Positions 25,971-35,844 are shown, counted from the stretch's first letter. The stretch is 64,000 nt of DNA from Cupriavidus alkaliphilus (GCF_900094595.1 NZ_FMAD01000019.1:1-64000); one strand, 5' to 3'. The notes: a model not told the origin generated them from the sequence alone. A program made the numbers and translations.

Positions 25971-27260
25971 CTAGCCAAGCGCGCGCCCGATCAGCATGCG
26001 CTTGAGCAGGGACTGGCCGCCGACCGCGCGCATGCCGGTATTGCGCACCACCCGCGCCAGGCTGCCGGGCAGCGAGAACAGCCGGTGCAGCCCGTCGGTG
26101 GCGGCGGTCAGCGACAACAGGTCGGTGGCGCGCGCGCGCTCGTAGCGGCGCAGCAGGCGCAGGTCGCCCTCGCTGCGGAAAGGTTCTTTGTCGGCCATCA
26201 CGCGGCCAAGTTCCGCGACGTCGCGCAGGCCCAGGTTCATGCCCTGGCCGGCCAGCGGATGCACCACGTGGGCGGCGTCGCCCACCAGCGCCACGTGCGG
26301 CTGCACGAACTGGTCGGCACGCTGCAGCACCAGCGGGAAGCCCTGCGCGGGGGTCACGCAGCGCAGCGCGCCGAACTGCGCGCCGACCGCGCCGCTGGCG
26401 CCCTGCATCACGGTGGCGGCGAGCGCCTCGGGCGACAGTGCCAGCAGCTCGCGCGCGTGGGCCTCGTCGGCGGACCACACCATCGACACATGGTTGCCCG
26501 GCAGCGGCAGCAGCGCCAGCACTTCGCCGTTGGCGGGTTCCTCGTCGGCCATGAGCTTTTCCGGCGCGCCCAGGAACCACTGCCAGGCGGTTTCATGGTG
26601 CGGCCGCTCGCAGGCAAAGTTGGCCACCACGCCAAGCTGGCGGTACTTGCGCGTGCTGACGCCGATATGACATTGCTGGCGCAGCCACGAGCGCGCGCCG
26701 TCGGCGCCGATCGCCAGCGCGGTGCGCACCTTGCTGCCGTTGTCCAGCGTCAGGGTAATGCCGTCGGGGTCGCGTTCGCACACGCCGGCGGTGCCATCGT
26801 GCCACGTCACCTGGTGCTGGAAGCCGAGCGCGGTGTCGAGCGCGCGCTCGACCAGGCGCGACTCGATGATCCAGGCCAGCTGCGGCACCGCCGCGGCATA
26901 CGCCGAGAAATGCAGGTCGCCGTCGAAGCTGGGCGAGGTCTCGGCGGCGCTGACATCGCCGAAAACCCGCATGTCGCGCACCGGCTGGATCCGTGCCGGA
27001 TCCAGCGCCTCCCACACGCGCATGCGCTCGAGCAGCGCCTGCGAACTGGCGGAGAAGGCGTAGATGCGGCTGTCCCAGTCGTCCGGCCCGGCGCTGGCCG
27101 TGGCGCGCGCCGGCTTCGGCGCGATCAGCGCGACGTCCATGCCCTGCTGGGCCAGCAGCAGCGCGCAAGACTTGCCGACGATGCCGCCGCCGACGACGGC
27201 AACCTGGAAAGCGGAGGATTTGCGCGCGGCGGGTCGCGCGGACGCGTGGGATCGGGTCAT
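25971..27260 (-). CDS. UbiH/VisC-family FAD-dependent hydroxylase
   Basis: A 429-residue flavoprotein monooxygenase of the ubiquinone-biosynthesis group (UbiH/UbiF/UbiI/Coq6). The FAD dinucleotide motif VVGGGIVG is near residues 22-29, the second FAD motif LVGDAAHVVHPLAGQGMNLGLRD near 313-335, and the DG-type motif IGADGARSWLR is present. Which ring position it hydroxylates cannot be decided without comparison to other copies in the genome. It heads the leftward run with dsbC. Confidence 0.88.
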   Translation of the reverse strand: MTRSHASARPAARKSSAFQVAVVGGGIVGKSCALLLAQQGMDVALIAPKPARATASAGPDDWDSRIYAFSASSQALLERMRVWEALDPARIQPVRDMRVFGDVSAAETSPSFDGDLHFSAYAAAVPQLAWIIESRLVERALDTALGFQHQVTWHDGTAGVCERDPDGITLTLDNGSKVRTALAIGADGARSWLRQQCHIGVSTRKYRQLGVVANFACERPHHETAWQWFLGAPEKLMADEEPANGEVLALLPLPGNHVSMVWSADEAHARELLALSPEALAATVMQGASGAVGAQFGALRCVTPAQGFPLVLQRADQFVQPHVALVGDAAHVVHPLAGQGMNLGLRDVAELGRVMADKEPFRSEGDLRLLRRYERARATDLLSLTAATDGLHRLFSLPGSLARVVRNTGMRAVGGQSLLKRMLIGRALG

Positions 27261-27436
27261 GGCTGGATTATAGCCACGTCACTCCGGGGCCCGTCCGCGC
27301 CAGGCGGCGCCTGGTGCAGCCCTGACAAGCGTCCGGCTCTGCGCGCCCCGCTTCGGCCGATCCTTATAGCTGAACGTCATAAGCCTTAGAACAAAACAAT
27401 AGGGTTGGCGCTTGCGCCCTGGGCCATGCCCGGGCT

Positions 27437-27442
27437 TATATT
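27437..27442 (+). promoter_or_regulatory. possible -10 of the TDGA-repeat peptide gene
   Basis: TATATT lies in an AT-richer patch 53 bases before the ATG. The nearest -35-like hexamer, TTGCGC (27412-27417), is 19 bases away, a long spacer. The region 27361-27470 is clearly less GC-rich than its surroundings. Confidence 0.3.
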
Positions 27443-27494
27443 GAAACGAATATTTCTGACCCGGGGAACTCACCACCTGAAGGGAGGTGGAACA

Positions 27495-27746
27495 ATGCTC
27501 AAACAATCACTATTGATTGCCGTCGTTACCGCAGGGGCCATGGGCACGGCATTCGGGGGTACCGGACTTCGCGATGTCTATACGGATGGCGCGAAAGGTT
27601 CGAAGTTCGATGTCTACACCGATGGCGCGAAGGTGTCGAAGTTTGATGTCTACACCGACGGCGCCCGCACCAGCGGAACCCGCGACACGTTCACGGACGG
27701 CGCGAAAACCTCGGATATGCGGGACCAGTTCACCGACGGCGCCTGA
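27495..27746 (+). CDS. secreted peptide of five TDGA repeats, function unknown
   Basis: An 83-residue protein with a signal peptide (MLKQSLLIAVVTAGAMGTAFG) and a mature part made almost wholly of repeats. Units begin at residues 27, 39, 51, 64 and 77 as DVYTDGA (three times), DTFTDGA and DQFTDGA, separated by 5-6 residues rich in Lys, Ser and Thr. The protein ends exactly at the fifth TDGA. The first three units are near-identical at DNA level (36-base period). AGGGAGGTGG is an unusually strong ribosome-binding site. Related YTDGA-repeat proteins occur in Burkholderiales as far as I recall, without known function. Confidence 0.8.
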   Translation: MLKQSLLIAVVTAGAMGTAFGGTGLRDVYTDGAKGSKFDVYTDGAKVSKFDVYTDGARTSGTRDTFTDGAKTSDMRDQFTDGA

Positions 27747-27763
27747 TCGCGACCATCGCGATC
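27745..27763 (+). repeat. perfect inverted repeat at the stop codon of the TDGA gene
   Basis: GATCGCGA (27745-27752) and TCGCGATC (27756-27763) form an 8-bp stem with loop CCA, overlapping the TGA stop. It precedes the terminator and could protect the mRNA 3' end. Confidence 0.5.
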
Positions 27764-27783
27764 CGGCACCAGACCACGATGCA

Positions 27784-27810
27784 CGGCCAGGCTGACACCC
27801 TGGCCGTTTT
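27784..27810 (+). terminator. intrinsic terminator of the TDGA-repeat gene
   Basis: CGGCCAGG (27784-27791) and CCTGGCCG (27799-27806) form a perfect 8-bp stem with a 7-base loop, followed directly by TTTTCTTT. This is a textbook Rho-independent terminator and isolates the repeat gene from ychF. Confidence 0.85.
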
Positions 27811-27862
27811 CTTTGCCAGGGCGTCGCTTCTGCCCTGACACCGCTCCGCCCCCCCGAAAGGT

Positions 27863-27879
27863 TACAATCGCGGTTTTCC
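27863..27879 (+). promoter_or_regulatory. probable -10 and initial segment upstream of ychF
   Basis: TACAAT (27863-27868) is followed by the segment AATCGCGGTTTTCC (27866-27879), identical to the one before ung. The leader to the ychF ATG would be about 155 bases. No -35 at normal spacing is seen. Confidence 0.4.
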
Positions 27880-28030
27880 GTGGCAACGCGTGCAACTTCG
27901 CCGAGCCAGCGCGATGTGATGTCTTTGTCGCGTCCCGATGCAGTTCCGGCGGTAGCGCGCGGTGCGCGGCCGCCACGGCTCTGCCGGCACCGGTGGCATC
28001 ACGCAACCCATTGATTCCGAAGACCACACC

Positions 28031-29122
<1,092 letters not shown>

Positions 29123-29140
29123 TTCCCGCCAGACCACATC

Positions 29141-29168
29141 AAAAAAAGCCCGCCGATGCGGGCTTTTT
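29141..29168. terminator. bidirectional intrinsic terminator after ychF
   Basis: GCCCGC (29148-29153) and GCGGGC (29158-29163) with loop CGAT, flanked by A7 on the left and T5 on the right. It can end the ychF transcript rightwards and the GDYXXLXY operon leftwards. Confidence 0.9.
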
Positions 29169-29196
29169 CACAGGTGCGGCGTGACCCGCGCCCGCC

Positions 29197-29694
29197 TCAC
29201 AGCTTCTCCATCCCCTTGCCGCGCAAGCCCACCAGCAGCGCCTGCCCGTCCGCCCCCACGCGGAATTCGCCGTATTCGGCCTCGGCGAAGCGCTTGCCCT
29301 GCCCCTCCTGGAAGAAATACGCATCGGTCGACACCTGCACCTGCATCCCGCCCCAGCGCGAGCGCGCGGTCTGGTAGCGCAGCAGTTGCTCGCCCGCCGC
29401 CAGCGGCTCGGCGTCGTGCACGCGCACGAAGCTGGCAATGCCTTGCGGGTCGCGCCGGATCACGGCGACGCCGTCGCGCGGAAGCCGCCGGTCTTGCGCC
29501 CGCGCGGCGCGGATCTGGTTGCCGATGTCGAAGTTCAGCGCCATGTAGTCGCCCTGCATCAGCGAGCGCGGATCGACCGGCGCGAGTTTGAGGAAGACGG
29601 TATCGCCGCGCGCCAGCAGGCGCTCCTTGCCGACGATGCCGACGGCGGCCAGCGCCAGCGTCAGCGCCCAGGCGATCAGGATCCAGCGTTTCAT
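29197..29694 (-). CDS. GDYXXLXY-domain membrane protein
   Basis: A 165-residue protein with an N-terminal membrane helix (WILIAWALTLALAAVGIVG) and the family motif QGDYMALNFDI near residues 47-57. The family has no assigned biochemical role. An AGGAGG directly precedes its ATG, created by a tandem repeat GGAGGCCGCATGA that also forms the end of the upstream gene. It is the last of a three-gene operon and probably acts with the other two. Confidence 0.85.
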   Translation of the reverse strand: MKRWILIAWALTLALAAVGIVGKERLLARGDTVFLKLAPVDPRSLMQGDYMALNFDIGNQIRAARAQDRRLPRDGVAVIRRDPQGIASFVRVHDAEPLAAGEQLLRYQTARSRWGGMQVQVSTDAYFFQEGQGKRFAEAEYGEFRVGADGQALLVGLRGKGMEKL

Positions 29695-29704
29695 GCGGCC
29701 TCCT

Positions 29705-30820
29705 TCATGCGGCCTCCATCTGTGCGCGGCGCAGCAGCCAGTGGCGCCCGGCCAGCAGCAGCACGCCGGCCGCGGCGAGCGTGGCCGACTTGGCCACCAA
29801 GGTCCAGTGCAGCGCCGAGTAGTACCAGATAAAACCGATGGCGATGCTGGTAACGCCCAGGCCCAGCCACGGCATCGAGGCCCGGCGTAGCGCCAGCCCC
29901 AGCGCGAGCGCGCCGGCCACCACTGCGGGCGCGGCCGCCATCAGCGCGCCGAACGCCACCAGCCCGCCCAGCACGCCGCCTTGCATCGCCGGCCCGAGCG
30001 CCAGGCGGCGGCATTCGGCCAGCGCGAAACCGGCCAGCATCAGCGTGGTCAATCCCCCCGCGGCCCAGTGCGCCAGCGGGATGTGCGCCGCTTGCGGGCC
30101 CTCCAGCCAGGCCAGCGGATGGCTCATGCCGGTGACGACCAGCGCCGCCGCCAGCGTGAACAGCAGGGTCGCGTCGGCCAGCGGTTCCAGCAGCGCATGG
30201 CGGCCGTCCGCGCACAGGCGTGCCTCGGCCAGCGTGAAGCCGGCCGCCAGGGCGGCGCCGAGCGGCACCAGCCAGCCCAGCGACCACGTCAGCATCAGCC
30301 AGTCCTCCGGCTTGCCGCCGGCGATGGCGAGATGCACCGCGCCGGCCAGGCCGATCCACGCGCCCAGCCCGCACAGCAGCCGGTGCAGCCGGTTGGGCAC
30401 CAGCCAGGCCAGCGCGGCCTCGAACAGCGCCAGCGCGGCCCAGAAGCCGACGCTCTCGGCCACGCGCGTGAAGCCGAACGCCTCGGTCAGGCCAAACACG
30501 GCCATGCCCTGCCCGCTCAGGCTGACCGCCAGCGCGAACTGCCCCGCGGCGATGCCGCCGCCGCGCCAGTACAGCAGCGCCGCCAGCGCGATCATGGCCA
30601 GCCCGGTGACGGCCATCGCCACGCCGTTCTCGCGCGCGGCAACGAAGACCGTGCCGACCAGGAAGAACTGGAAGAACAAGGCGCCGAGCCAGCCCGCCGC
30701 GCCCATCAGGCAGCGCACCGCCCACGGCGTATGGGGATGCGCGGGAGGCTCGCCCTGTACCTCGCCGCGTGCGGCGAGTTGTTGCCAGAGCCGTTGCTCG
30801 GTCTGCAGTACGTTGCTCAT
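29705..30820 (-). CDS. DUF4401 multi-span membrane protein
   Basis: A 371-residue inner-membrane protein, mostly hydrophobic helices after a soluble N-terminus (MSNVLQTEQRLWQQLAARGE). It matches the DUF4401 type that regularly sits between DUF2157 and GDYXXLXY genes. Its ATG overlaps the stop of the DUF2157 gene (ATGA), so the two are coupled. No catalytic residues are evident. It may form a membrane complex with its neighbours. Confidence 0.82.
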   Translation of the reverse strand: MSNVLQTEQRLWQQLAARGEVQGEPPAHPHTPWAVRCLMGAAGWLGALFFQFFLVGTVFVAARENGVAMAVTGLAMIALAALLYWRGGGIAAGQFALAVSLSGQGMAVFGLTEAFGFTRVAESVGFWAALALFEAALAWLVPNRLHRLLCGLGAWIGLAGAVHLAIAGGKPEDWLMLTWSLGWLVPLGAALAAGFTLAEARLCADGRHALLEPLADATLLFTLAAALVVTGMSHPLAWLEGPQAAHIPLAHWAAGGLTTLMLAGFALAECRRLALGPAMQGGVLGGLVAFGALMAAAPAVVAGALALGLALRRASMPWLGLGVTSIAIGFIWYYSALHWTLVAKSATLAAAGVLLLAGRHWLLRRAQMEAA

Positions 30821-31863
30821 GCCTGCTCCAGCTGGCTGCGCCAGGCCCGCATCAGCCAGGCGGCCGCGGCGGCGGCCAGGCCGATGGTCAGCAGGCCGAG
30901 CAACAGGAACGCGCCGAAATCGTCCTTGCCCTCGAACAGCACCTTGGCGATCGCGGCCACGGCCAGCACGATGCCGGTCAGGCAGGCCAGGCTCAGCACC
31001 ACGATATCGAAGGCATGCCAGCGGAACCACCAGACCAGCGCGGCCAGCGCCAGCACCGCCAGCGCGAAGGCGGCGCCGTCGAAGTCGCTGCGCAGCAGGC
31101 TGGCCAGCCCGAGCGAGCCGGCATGCAGGCACGCCAGCGCGGCCAGCATGCGGCCACCGGTGAGCCCGCGGAAGCCGAGCGACGGCGCCCTCGCGCACAG
31201 CAACTGCCACAGCACCAGCTGCAGCGCCACCGCGCCCAGCAACGCCAGCGTGGCGGTGCGCACGTGGCGAGAATCGAACAGCAGCGAGAACACGCCGTCA
31301 ACGCCGAAGCGCAGGCTGAAATAGCGCAGCAGCGCCAGGTTGCCGACCACGATCACCAGCCACCAGTGCGGCGCCGCGCCCGCCGCCAGCGCCCACGGCA
31401 GCGCCAGCAGCGCCCACAGCGCGAACAGCTGCCAGGGATCGGCGCCGGTCTGGTAGGTCTGGCCGATCACCGCCAGCAGCACGCCCGCCATCACCTGCGC
31501 GCCGCCGAGCGCGGCCCGTCCGGCGGCATCGCCCGCCGGTCGCAGCCAGGCAAAGCCGGCCAGCAGCGTGATCGCGCCGGCGAGCAGGCCGAACCGGGCA
31601 AACTTGTGCAGGTCCTGCCAGTTGAAGGCAAAGAACACGATCACGCCGGCGCACAGCAGCGCGGTGCCCAGCGCCATCAGCGCGGTGTCGAGCCAGCGGC
31701 GCCAGTCCGCTGCGACCGGTTCGGTGCGCGCCCACGGGGCGGCGACCGCGGCTGGCCCCAGGCGGCCAAGCGCGCGCCAGTGGGCCAGTGCCTGGCGGAT
31801 GGCGCGCCGCTCGCCAACGGCTTCGCGGTCCGGGCCATTTGCTCCGATGCGGGTTGCTTGCAT
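30817..31863 (-). CDS. DUF2157 multi-span membrane protein
   Basis: A 348-residue membrane protein that opens the operon. A soluble N-terminal segment (REAVGERRAIRQALAHWRALGRL) precedes about ten helices; the stretch ALLCAGVIVFFAFNWQDLHKFARFG is typical of DUF2157. The start at 31863 gives MQATRIGANG. Function is unknown. It is divergent from mtnN, with about 150 bases between them. Confidence 0.82.
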   Translation of the reverse strand: MQATRIGANGPDREAVGERRAIRQALAHWRALGRLGPAAVAAPWARTEPVAADWRRWLDTALMALGTALLCAGVIVFFAFNWQDLHKFARFGLLAGAITLLAGFAWLRPAGDAAGRAALGGAQVMAGVLLAVIGQTYQTGADPWQLFALWALLALPWALAAGAAPHWWLVIVVGNLALLRYFSLRFGVDGVFSLLFDSRHVRTATLALLGAVALQLVLWQLLCARAPSLGFRGLTGGRMLAALACLHAGSLGLASLLRSDFDGAAFALAVLALAALVWWFRWHAFDIVVLSLACLTGIVLAVAAIAKVLFEGKDDFGAFLLLGLLTIGLAAAAAAWLMRAWRSQLEQA

Positions 31864-32016
31864 GCTCGCCCTTGCGTGCTGGAATGACGGCGACTTTAGC
31901 AAAGTGATACGTGGGCCGCACCTGTTGCGTGGGAGGGGGTGTGCGGTCGCGCGCCATCTAGGCCCTGCCTGCGCGGGCCGGTATGCTGTGGCCCTTGTCA
32001 CGTTTACCCACGCCCC

Positions 32017-32784
32017 ATGACCCTCGGAATCCTTGCCGCCATCCACGATGAAGTCGACGGGCTCGTCGCCGCCATGCGCCATGACGACAGCCGCGCCACG
32101 GTACGCACCATCGGCATGCGCGACTACTACGCCGGCCATTTGTACGGGCAGCCGTGCGTGCTGGTGCTGGCGCGCATGGGCAAGGTGGCGGCGTCGGCGA
32201 CCACGGTCACGCTGATCCGGGAGCTGGGCGCCACGCAGATCGTCTTTACCGGACTGGCCGGCGGCATCGGCGCGGCCACGCAGGTGGGCGACATCGTCAT
32301 CGCCGACCGCACCCTGCAGCATGACCTGGACGCGCGCCCGTTCTTCGGCCGCCATGAGGTGCCGCTGCTGGAGCGCGCCGAATTCCCCGCCGATGCGGCG
32401 CTGACGGCCGAGCTGCATGCCGCCGCGGCGGACTTCCTGCGCGACGACCTCGCCGTCGACGTGCCGCGCGCGGTGCGCGAAAAGTTCGGCGTCGCGGCGC
32501 CGACCCTGCACCGGGGCATGATCGCCAGCGGCGACCAGTTTATCGGCTCGCCCGCCGCGGTAGCGGAGCTGCGCGAGCGGCTGCCGGGCTTGCTGGCAGT
32601 GGAGATGGAAGGCGCCGCGGTGGCACAGGTCTGCCATGAATATGGCGTGCCTTACGCGGTGATGCGGACCATCTCCGACCGCGCCGACGACACCGCGCAT
32701 GTGGATTTTTCGGCATTCCTGACCGACGTGGCCAGCCACTATTCCAGCGGCGTACTGCGCCGTCTGCTGGCGGCGCGCGCCTGA
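32017..32784 (+). CDS. mtnN: 5'-methylthioadenosine/S-adenosylhomocysteine nucleosidase
   Basis: A 255-residue nucleosidase that cleaves MTA and SAH, recycling methionine and feeding quorum-signal precursors. Key segments are GILAAIHDEVDGL, FTGLAGGIG, SGDQFIGSPAAV and LAVEMEGAAVAQVCHEYGVPYAVMRTISDRAD, which holds the catalytic glutamate and aspartate. TATGCT 30 bases upstream (31982-31987) is a possible -10. It stands alone between two divergent or convergent units. Confidence 0.93.
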   Translation: MTLGILAAIHDEVDGLVAAMRHDDSRATVRTIGMRDYYAGHLYGQPCVLVLARMGKVAASATTVTLIRELGATQIVFTGLAGGIGAATQVGDIVIADRTLQHDLDARPFFGRHEVPLLERAEFPADAALTAELHAAAADFLRDDLAVDVPRAVREKFGVAAPTLHRGMIASGDQFIGSPAAVAELRERLPGLLAVEMEGAAVAQVCHEYGVPYAVMRTISDRADDTAHVDFSAFLTDVASHYSSGVLRRLLAARA

Positions 32785-32856
32785 CGCCAGCCTTCGCGGC
32801 CGTCTGACCGGGATCAAGCCCCGTGCAGATTCCTGACCGGAAAGTCGGTTCAGTCG

Positions 32857-33102
32857 TTACCGTCCGCGCGGCCGCACCGTGCCCCAGAACCCGACCAGCA
32901 GCGCCGACCCGGCGATCACCGCGAGCCAGCTGCCGAGCTGGCCGTCGACAAACCAATGCAGCGCGCGGCCGGTGTAGAAGGCCGCCGCCGCACCCGCCGC
33001 GCCCAGCACCAGCGCGGCCGGCAGGGTCACCACGCGCCCTGCCGGATGCAGCCGGCGTGCCGCCAGTCCGACCAGCAAACCCACGATCAAGGTGCCCAGC
33101 AT
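32857..33102 (-). CDS. YeaQ/YmgE-like (GlsB) small membrane protein
   Basis: An 81-residue, very hydrophobic protein with three membrane spans and glycine-rich turns, resembling the YeaQ/YmgE/GlsB stress-associated family. AGGAG precedes the ATG at 33102, so this start (MLGTLIVGLLVGLAARRLHP) is preferred over one nine codons upstream. The similarity is modest and function is unknown. It is divergent from hemA. Confidence 0.65.
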   Translation of the reverse strand: MLGTLIVGLLVGLAARRLHPAGRVVTLPAALVLGAAGAAAAFYTGRALHWFVDGQLGSWLAVIAGSALLVGFWGTVRPRGR

Positions 33103-33218
33103 CCGCTTCTCCTGTGTTGTCTGCATCACAGCCGCATGCGGCCGCGGCGTAACGATACTGCAATCCTACGGCCCTGCCACCCACCGCGGCGGACGACTGC
33201 AATGATCGGTCCCGGCGG

Positions 33219-33224
33219 TATAAT
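33219..33224 (+). promoter_or_regulatory. consensus -10 upstream of hemA
   Basis: A perfect TATAAT lies 45 bases before the hemA ATG. The -35 at 16-17 bases (CTGCAA or ACTGCA) is weak. It probably starts the hemA-prfA transcript. Confidence 0.5.
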
Positions 33225-33268
33225 GACATCCGGTCCGGCCGCGCTCCGGATCGTACCAGTCCCCAACA

Positions 33269-34573
33269 ATGCAACTGCTCGCGATCGGCATCAATCACAC
33301 TACGGCACCCGTCTCGCTGCGCGAGCGGGTGGCGTTTCCGCTCGAGCAGATCAAGCCGGCGCTGGGCGCGCTGCGCTCCCACCTGTCGGGGCGCAGCGGC
33401 ACCGAAGCCGCCATCCTGTCCACCTGCAACCGCACCGAGATCTACTGCGCCACCGACGTGCTGACGCCGGGCACGGACGGATTCGAGCACACCCTGCGCT
33501 GGCTGTCGCAGCATCACAACGTGCCGGCCACGGAGCTGGCGCCGCACCTGTACGCGCTGCCGCAGTCCGAAGCCGTGCGGCACGCCTTCCGCGTGGCCAG
33601 CGGGCTCGATTCGATGGTGCTGGGCGAGACCCAGATCTTGGGCCAGCTCAAGGACGCGGTGCGCACCGCCGGCGAAGCCGGCTCGCTCGGCACGTACCTG
33701 AACCAGCTGTTCCAGCGGACCTTCGCGGTGGCCAAGGAAGTGCGCGGCCAGACCGAGATCGGCGCGCATTCGGTGTCGATGGCCGCGGCCGCGGTGCGGC
33801 TGGCGCAGCGGATCTTCGAAAGCGTCTCGACCCAGCGCGTGCTGTTTATCGGCGCGGGCGAAATGATCGAACTGTGCGCAACCCACTTTGCCGCGCAGCA
33901 GCCGCGCCAGATCGTGGTCGCCAACCGCACCGTCGAGCGCGGCGAGAAGCTGGCCGAGCAGCTCAGCGGCCAGGGCCTGACCGCCAATGCGATCCGCCTG
34001 TCGGACCTGGGCGAGCGCCTGCATGAGTTCGACATCGTGGTGTCGTGCACCGCAAGCTCGCTGCCGATCATCGGCCTGGGCGCGGTGGAGCGCGCGGTCA
34101 AGCGGCGCAAGCACCGTCCCATCATGATGGTCGACCTGGCCGTGCCGCGCGACGTCGAGCCCGAAGTCTCGCGCCTGGACGACGTCTTCCTCTATACCGT
34201 CGACGACCTCGGCGCGGTCGTGCGCGAGGGCAACGCCCTGCGCCAGGCCGCGGTGGCGCAGGCCGAAGCCATCATCGAAAGCCGCGTGCAGAACTTCATG
34301 CACTGGCTGGAAACCCGCAGCGTGGTGCCGGTCATCCGCGAACTGCAGAGCAGCGGCGAAGCCATCCGCCAGGCCGAGCTGGAGCGCGCGCGCCGCATGC
34401 TGGCGCGCGGCGACGATCCGCAGGCCGTGCTCGAGGCGCTCTCCGGCGCGCTCACGCGCAAGTTCCTGCACGGCCCCACCCACGCGCTCAACCACACCCA
34501 GGGCGAGGACCGCGAGGCGCTGCTGCGCCTGGTGCCGGGCCTGTTCCGCCACAGCAGCCATTCCGAGCGCTAG
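33269..34573 (+). CDS. hemA: glutamyl-tRNA reductase
   Basis: A 434-residue enzyme that reduces glutamyl-tRNA(Glu) to glutamate-1-semialdehyde, the first step of tetrapyrrole synthesis. The nucleophile C53 lies in ILSTCNRTEIYC, followed by VASGLDSMVLGETQILGQ and the NADPH motif FIGAGEMIE; the C-terminal dimerisation helix is present. The N-terminus is short, with a Leu-rich MQLLAIGINHTTAPVSLRE. prfA follows, as in many Proteobacteria. Confidence 0.96.
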   Translation: MQLLAIGINHTTAPVSLRERVAFPLEQIKPALGALRSHLSGRSGTEAAILSTCNRTEIYCATDVLTPGTDGFEHTLRWLSQHHNVPATELAPHLYALPQSEAVRHAFRVASGLDSMVLGETQILGQLKDAVRTAGEAGSLGTYLNQLFQRTFAVAKEVRGQTEIGAHSVSMAAAAVRLAQRIFESVSTQRVLFIGAGEMIELCATHFAAQQPRQIVVANRTVERGEKLAEQLSGQGLTANAIRLSDLGERLHEFDIVVSCTASSLPIIGLGAVERAVKRRKHRPIMMVDLAVPRDVEPEVSRLDDVFLYTVDDLGAVVREGNALRQAAVAQAEAIIESRVQNFMHWLETRSVVPVIRELQSSGEAIRQAELERARRMLARGDDPQAVLEALSGALTRKFLHGPTHALNHTQGEDREALLRLVPGLFRHSSHSER

Positions 34574-34667
34574 CCGCGCTTGCCTCGCCGGCGCGCCGCG
34601 CCGTCACGCCCTCGCCGCCCCGTCCTTGTGGGCGTGGCCCGGCCCACCCGATTCCCTGTCCGCCCCG

Positions 34668-35750
34668 ATGAAAGCCAGCATGCTTGCCAAGCTCGACCAA
34701 CTGGCCGAGCGACTCGACGAAGTCAACGCCCTGCTCGCGCGCGAAGACGCGACCGCCAATATCGACCAGTACCGCAAGCTCAGCCGCGAGCATGCCGAGC
34801 TGTCGCCCGTGGCCGAGCAATACGGCCAGTACCGCCAGGCCCAGGACGACCTCGCCACCGCGCAGGCGCTGCTCGACGATCCGGAGATGAAGGACTTCGC
34901 CGCCGACGAGATCGCCGCCGCGCGCGACCGGCTGGAAGCGCTGCAGGCCAGCCTGCAGCGCCTGCTGCTGCCCAGGGACCCCAACGACGACCGCAACCTG
35001 CTGCTGGAAATCCGCGCCGGCACCGGCGGCGAGGAAAGCGCGCTGTTCGCCGCCGATCTGCTGCGGATGTACACGCGTTATGCCGAGCGGCAGCGCTGGC
35101 AGGTCGAGGTGATGAGCGAGTCGGAATCGGACCTGGGTGGCTACAAGGAAGTCATCATCCGGATCGCCGGCGATGCCGCGTTTTCGCGGCTGAAGTTCGA
35201 ATCCGGCGGCCACCGCGTGCAGCGCGTGCCGGCCACCGAGGCGCAGGGCCGCATCCATACCTCTGCCTGCACGGTTGCCGTGATGCCCGAGGCCGACGAG
35301 GTTGGCGAGGTCGAGATCAACCCGGCCGACCTGCGCATCGACACCTTCCGCGCCTCCGGCGCCGGCGGCCAGCACGTCAACAAGACCGATTCCGCGGTGC
35401 GCCTGACCCACCTGCCCACCGGCATCGTGGTCGAGTGCCAGGACGACCGCAGCCAGCACCGCAACAAGGACAAGGCGATGAAGGTGCTCGCCGCCCGCAT
35501 CAAGGACATGCAGGCGCGCGCCGCGCAGGCGCGCGAGGCCAGCACCCGGCGCAACCTGATCGGCTCGGGCGACCGCAGCGACCGCATCCGCACCTACAAC
35601 TTCCCGCAGGGCCGCGTGACCGACCACCGCATCAACCTGACGCTGTACAAGATCGACATGATCATGGACGGCGACATGGACGAGCTGCTGTCAGCGCTGT
35701 CCGCCGAGCACCAGGCGGACCAGCTGGCGGCGCTGGGCGAAGACGCCTGA
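34668..35750 (+). CDS. prfA: peptide chain release factor 1
   Basis: A 360-residue release factor that reads UAA and UAG. The codon-reading tripeptide PAT is at 188-190 and the catalytic GGQ at 233-235, both at canonical positions. ATG at 34668 gives MKASMLAKLDQLAERL. Its glutamine is methylated by PrmC, encoded just downstream. No ribosome-binding site is strong, so coupling to hemA is possible. Confidence 0.97.
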   Translation: MKASMLAKLDQLAERLDEVNALLAREDATANIDQYRKLSREHAELSPVAEQYGQYRQAQDDLATAQALLDDPEMKDFAADEIAAARDRLEALQASLQRLLLPRDPNDDRNLLLEIRAGTGGEESALFAADLLRMYTRYAERQRWQVEVMSESESDLGGYKEVIIRIAGDAAFSRLKFESGGHRVQRVPATEAQGRIHTSACTVAVMPEADEVGEVEINPADLRIDTFRASGAGGQHVNKTDSAVRLTHLPTGIVVECQDDRSQHRNKDKAMKVLAARIKDMQARAAQAREASTRRNLIGSGDRSDRIRTYNFPQGRVTDHRINLTLYKIDMIMDGDMDELLSALSAEHQADQLAALGEDA

Positions 35751-35844
35751 GCGCCACTTGGCGCGTCGTAGCCAAGGCTTCGGCGATGAACACCGCGTAA
35801 AGTCGCCGATATCTTTGTATTTGTTGTAAATGCTTGAAACAGCA

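Noticed and set aside
24993..27389. 798-codon plus-strand frame opposite acuI, dsbC and the UbiH-like gene
   Set aside because: Antisense shadow of three recognised genes; no motif and atypical composition.
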